A program made the translations under genes and the position numbers. Below are positions 28,420 to 32,201 of a stretch of 32,201 bases of DNA, in pieces; the stretch's first letter is position 1; every line of letters begins with the position of its first letter. The notes beneath the pieces were generated by a model. The model had not been told where the DNA came from. It made no database searches and worked only from the letters and a program-made list of their open reading frames with translations. The stretch comes from Corallochytrium limacisporum (lineage: Eukaryota; Opisthokonta). The stretch is taken from the NCBI GenBank assembly GCA_002811645.1, contig PDIP01000083.1, positions 1 through 32,201 of the forward strand. The letters run 5' to 3'.

Positions 28420-31400
28420 ATGTCTATAGATGAAAGGAGATTGAGTGGGACTTTGAGCGATGGTGCTGTGGTGCTTATCGGTGCCAGGTCAAGCAGTGTG
28501 AACGACTCAGAAAAGATAGGTTTGTCAAGACGGAGCAGAGAGAACAATCGGAGATCGTCTGTGAGCTTTGGGATATCGCCACAGGCGCCCCGATTCGACG
28601 ACAATGTAAATATTATTCCCAATGCCAAGCCGGAACCTAGTTCAGTCTATGAGGAATACAGTGCGGGAGGATGCCTACGACAGACTTGTCTACCTTGCTT
28701 TGGATATGGGCCCAAAGGAGGAGACAACAATGGAGATGACTACTCAGCTAAGGGACGGAAATCTAGCAAGTCGAGTTTCGGCACTATGATGGGACAAGAC
28801 CGACGCTTCCGGAAACGGATAATTTTGTCTGTGGTTTGCGCGATATTTACGATTGGTGTGGGTATTACATTAAGCATTTTGCTCTATTTATATATGGAGG
28901 GTGTGCTTGTCCACGAAGCGGAAGTGGAGAATGATGCTCAGTGCAACCTGGCCATGCAGAATGTGATTAGGCAGGTTGAATCCATGAATGAAATCTGCGC
29001 CGGTCTGGCCGGATATAATCTGATCATCGATGAAGCTCTGCGCACTACGGGTGAACCGGACTACGCTGAGGTTGAGACGTTTTTACTACCTGTCGATTTG
29101 GCAGCCCAGGGCATCCTCACTGTAACCATTCCGGTCATGATTCCGCATGCTGAGCGGGCCACCTGGGAGGCACTCTACAATGCAAACATCTCTGATATAA
29201 CCAGTGGTGAGTACTATGATCAGACACGGGCAAACCCGGAAGCTGACCAAGACTTCAAGGTGCGGGCAGATGACCGGGAGGCCTACTGGCCCATTACTTA
29301 CTCAATGACCGCAGGTTCCAACCTTGTGAGCGGGTTTCAGCCTCTGGTGGGTCTCGACGTGCTCACCATGGATGGTGGCAGCAACTATTTCGCCCAGGCT
29401 CTTGATCACATGTTGGAGACAGGTAAGTTTACCTTCGCTGGCAAGCCACCTGCTGTACCTGGCAAGGGTGCGTACAACACCATGTACCCAGTCTACTCGA
29501 ATGAGTTTTTGCCTGGCACCGAAGGTGATATGTACAGCCGGCCGCTCTCAGACACGACGTTTGACAGCCGTGCACGTTCTTTGCTTGGGTTCGTGGTCAA
29601 CGCGACCTTCCTGGCCGAGGAGGCACTGATGACTTCAATCATCGCATCAAACGAAGCCAACGCCGAACTGACCGCATTTGATCGGCAATATGACCTGACC
29701 ATCCAACTCTATGAGGATGATTCGCGTCAGATCGTAAACCTGGAGGAGCAGGCGTACTCAATTCCAGCAGACAAGAGCATGCTCAAAGGTGGCAGCGCCC
29801 TAGAAAAAATTGAGGCTACCGTGGTCCACTACCCAACACCATACATGGGCTGGCACCTGCGCTGTATTCCCTCGACAGAGGTCGTTGATAGCACGTTCTT
29901 GCCTGCCTTGGGCGCTGCCATTACCTTGGCTGTGTTTACACTGCTCGCGGTGTACCTCTTCAGTCACATATTGTACTTGCGCAACGCCCAGCGATGCGTC
30001 GACCGTGCAACTCGGCATCTGCGCAAGGCCAATGCACAGCAGCGCCGTATTCTGCTGGACAAGCAGGACTTTATGAGCTTCATTTGCCACGAAATCCGCA
30101 ACCCCTTGAACGTGCTCAAGGGCACTCTGGATCTGGCCGCTCTGGATAAGACGATTCCACAGGATGTGTTGTCCACCTTTGACATTAGCATCGGCTCCAT
30201 GCTCACCCTCGTTAACGACATGCTCACCCTGCAGAAGGCCACCGGCCAGAAGATCGAGCTTGAGGAGGAGCCGATTCACCTGAACCACTTCTTTGAAGGC
30301 ATTGCCGTCGTCTACGCATCCCAGTGTGATCTGAAGGGTGTGCATTTCAAGTATGATAAGACCGCTTTGCCGAACAAGTCGGTGGTACTTGGTGACTCCA
30401 CACGCATTCAGGAGATTCTGCAAAATCTTCTGAGTAATGCTGTCAAATTTACGGACGCCGGTGGTGATGTCTCTATGACAATCTCTGTGCACCACCAAGT
30501 TCCGTCTGTGGTAGGCAGTGTCCACGTCCGTTCCGACGGTCGCATTGTTCGGTCTGAGGACATGAACGAGGCCGAACCCGCGGAGCAGGGCGCGTTGGTC
30601 ATTCCGTCAGCAAATGTAATGGTAGGACTCCAGGAGCCTGAAACACAGGACGACTCCACACTGGCCCACACAAACGGACCGGGTGTCCGCAGTAAACTGC
30701 GCAAGCTCTTTTACCGACGTGCCAATGGCAAGCCACCACCTGGCAACTCGGCCGTGTCTGACGTGGCCACTGAGACACCTTCTTGTGCGAAGAAAGTGTC
30801 AGCGGGCAATCTGCGGTCTGAGGCATCCGGCATATCTCATTCCGCTATTGAAATGCCCTACAGTACCTCTCACAGATCAGAGTTGAATCACAACGATTCA
30901 TGCAACACAGACGACGACGAACTGTCTCAGGGCAGTCTGAACGAGAAAGTCTGGCTCAAGATTGAGGTCGAGGACAGTGGCATTGGCATACATGTGGATA
31001 ACCAGGATATCATCTTCCTGCCCTACCATCAAGCCAAGGCAGACATTAATCGCACCTACGGCGGCACAGGGCTTGGTCTCCCCATTGTAGCGGAACTGTG
31101 TCGCCTGATGAATGGCACCATTTCGCTGTACTCTGTGGAGGGCCAGGGGTCCAAGTTCACCATCATTCTCGAATTGCAGAAGGCTAGCTCCGCCGTAACA
31201 GACATGGTGGACTCCAAACTGTCCATTGAGGCCGAGCACCATCCCGACGATGCCAAGACTGCTATCGAAGGAAAGACAGCCATGTCTGAACCAGTGCAAG
31301 AACGCAAACTGAATGTCCTCATTGTCGACGATCACATGCTTAACCGCAAGGTCATGTCTAGCATGATTCTGCGCTTGGGGCATACTGTGGCCGGTCAGGC

Positions 31401-31725
31401 AGAGAACGGTGAGGAAGCCATCCGTCTGATGGATGGTATGGACCTCATTCGCACCGTTGATTGCGTGTTCATGGACCAGAGCATGCCGGGCATGATGGGA
31501 TTGGACTGCTGCCGCCATCTACGGCAGCTGGGCGCCAACTGTCCCATTATTCTGATTTCTGCTAACACTGGCGACGAGATTGAACAGGCCGCCCGAGACA
31601 GTGGTATTACCGATTTCATGCCAAAACCAATCACTATGGCCAAGATGAAGGAAGTGCTAACCAAGTACGCCGGCTCGAAGCCCATGCCTCCTTCTGCGGT
31701 TGCAGTGGACATGTCCAATGTTTAG
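28420..31725 (+). CDS. CHASE-domain hybrid histidine kinase
   Basis: This 1101-residue membrane receptor belongs to a multistep phosphorelay. A Ser-rich cytosolic N terminus with a Cys patch (CLRQTCLPC, about 84-92) precedes TM1 (134-158). An outside domain (about 160-490) follows the CHASE pattern: IPHAERATWEALY, then YWPITY, then GSNYFAQALDHMLETGKF, MYPVYS and a closing LLGFVVNATF. TM2 (491-516) leads to a linker and the HisKA domain with phospho-acceptor His557 in FICHEIRNPLN. The ATPase domain has the N-box (NLLSNAVKF, Asn673), G1 (EDSGIGI, Asp852), an F-box-like IFLPYHQ and G2 (GGTGLGLP, from Gly881). About 150 hydrophilic residues (691-843) are inserted between N-box and G1. One receiver domain ends the protein, with acidic pair Asp970/971, phospho-acceptor Asp1019, Ser1047 and Lys1069, so all catalytic residues are present. 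The ATG context is good (ccgcaATGTC). The ligand is unknown; CHASE domains in plant receptors bind cytokinin. Confidence 0.92.
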   Translation: MSIDERRLSGTLSDGAVVLIGARSSSVNDSEKIGLSRRSRENNRRSSVSFGISPQAPRFDDNVNIIPNAKPEPSSVYEEYSAGGCLRQTCLPCFGYGPKGGDNNGDDYSAKGRKSSKSSFGTMMGQDRRFRKRIILSVVCAIFTIGVGITLSILLYLYMEGVLVHEAEVENDAQCNLAMQNVIRQVESMNEICAGLAGYNLIIDEALRTTGEPDYAEVETFLLPVDLAAQGILTVTIPVMIPHAERATWEALYNANISDITSGEYYDQTRANPEADQDFKVRADDREAYWPITYSMTAGSNLVSGFQPLVGLDVLTMDGGSNYFAQALDHMLETGKFTFAGKPPAVPGKGAYNTMYPVYSNEFLPGTEGDMYSRPLSDTTFDSRARSLLGFVVNATFLAEEALMTSIIASNEANAELTAFDRQYDLTIQLYEDDSRQIVNLEEQAYSIPADKSMLKGGSALEKIEATVVHYPTPYMGWHLRCIPSTEVVDSTFLPALGAAITLAVFTLLAVYLFSHILYLRNAQRCVDRATRHLRKANAQQRRILLDKQDFMSFICHEIRNPLNVLKGTLDLAALDKTIPQDVLSTFDISIGSMLTLVNDMLTLQKATGQKIELEEEPIHLNHFFEGIAVVYASQCDLKGVHFKYDKTALPNKSVVLGDSTRIQEILQNLLSNAVKFTDAGGDVSMTISVHHQVPSVVGSVHVRSDGRIVRSEDMNEAEPAEQGALVIPSANVMVGLQEPETQDDSTLAHTNGPGVRSKLRKLFYRRANGKPPPGNSAVSDVATETPSCAKKVSAGNLRSEASGISHSAIEMPYSTSHRSELNHNDSCNTDDDELSQGSLNEKVWLKIEVEDSGIGIHVDNQDIIFLPYHQAKADINRTYGGTGLGLPIVAELCRLMNGTISLYSVEGQGSKFTIILELQKASSAVTDMVDSKLSIEAEHHPDDAKTAIEGKTAMSEPVQERKLNVLIVDDHMLNRKVMSSMILRLGHTVAGQAENGEEAIRLMDGMDLIRTVDCVFMDQSMPGMMGLDCCRHLRQLGANCPIILISANTGDEIEQAARDSGITDFMPKPITMAKMKEVLTKYAGSKPMPPSAVAVDMSNV

Positions 31726-32201
31726 TCGTCCTCCATGTGGTCAGATGACGAATGGTCTGTTCCAATTCATGGCACAAAGCTCCACCAGGAGTGTGGCTGC
31801 TTTGTGCCCTCATACCGTTTATCATGAACATAACACTATGTACAATTCCATCATCCTTTAATAAATAAGTCATACATCTCATCTAACCCACAGATCTAAC
31901 TAACAATGAGCCCGTGATTACCAGCAGTATCGCGTTGCTCGACATATCGTGTTCCACTCGCATTTGGAGGTCCAGCAGACCCGCTATCCCGAATTTTATA
32001 TACCTTTTTGTGATTCTCTAAAATAATGGTCTCTTTCTAATTAATTATACGTAAATATTTAAATACTTGCCACAGGGGGATCCCTTAGGGGCCTATTTAA
32101 CCAAAGAAACTACCAACCTCTGCCCCATAAGTTAAGGAGGAATCTGCCTAAAAACATGCACCGTAATATAAGGAGGGAGATTCTGATTTTTTCTCCATTT
32201 C
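31726..32201. other. 3' flank of the histidine kinase gene, AT-rich end
   Basis: This contains the kinase 3' UTR and then AT-rich DNA (about 31990-32070) with no coding signal. Nothing indicates a telomere or a second gene before the window ends. Confidence 0.6.
31860..31865 (+). terminator. AATAAA poly(A) signal for the histidine kinase gene
   Basis: AATAAA lies 134 nt after the stop codon at 31725, in an otherwise unique AT-rich segment. It is the canonical hexamer; use is inferred. Confidence 0.5.

Noticed and set aside
1-32201. Search for CRISPR arrays, insertion sequences, reverse transcriptase or transposase motifs, rRNA and telomeric repeats
   Set aside because: None seen. The only arrays are microsatellites, a coding minisatellite and homopolymer runs. 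The first bases (aaccctactg) are not a telomere repeat array.

Overview
This window is nuclear DNA of a eukaryote. The coding regions are separated by long non-coding stretches, at least one gene is clearly interrupted by a GT-AG intron (93 nt, starting GTGAGT), AATAAA sites follow some genes, and the spacers carry microsatellites and pure G or C runs. The gene content includes an NCBP3-type cap-binding protein, a CHASE-domain hybrid histidine kinase, an O-fucosyltransferase-like protein and a PF04072-type methyltransferase. That mix fits a unicellular opisthokont, such as an ichthyosporean-like protist or an early-diverging fungus. This lineage is an inference and nothing in the window proves it. 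I see no bacterial operons, rRNA, tRNA, CRISPR array or recognisable transposon.

Layout. A type II membrane fucosyltransferase-like gene (267-1901, +) is followed by a spacer with exon-like signals. Next come a SAM methyltransferase (3507-4475, +, interrupted) and a convergent alpha/beta hydrolase of epoxide-hydrolase type (4590-5429, -). A membrane-anchored TauD/clavaminate-synthase-like dioxygenase follows (6073-7416, -). The stretch 7417-11161 has no recognisable gene, but it holds a convincing two-exon reading frame of unknown function (9625-10217, -). Two small secreted proteins follow (11162-11587, -; 13537-14115, +), with an uncertain frame between them (11797-12324, -). Then come a DUF2855 protein (14347-15468, -), a spliced Dabb-domain protein (16260-16661, +), NCBP3 (17278-18582, +) and a mitochondrial-type enoyl reductase (18740-19888, -). 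After a spacer ending in a CA microsatellite lies a membrane-anchored serine hydrolase (21755-22978, +). A 5.4 kb low-complexity spacer precedes the CHASE hybrid histidine kinase (28420-31725, +).

The genes do not form one pathway. Several are small-molecule tailoring-type enzymes (methyltransferase, epoxide-hydrolase-like, Fe(II)/2-oxoglutarate dioxygenase, MDR reductase, DUF2855, second hydrolase), but no PKS, NRPS or terpene core enzyme is visible. A GGTATT(TAA)-type element lies about 75-120 nt upstream of the ATG, on the coding strand, in six genes. I read it as the local core-promoter (TATA-like) element. The most distinctive protein is the CHASE histidine kinase, whose ATPase domain carries a roughly 150-residue insert.
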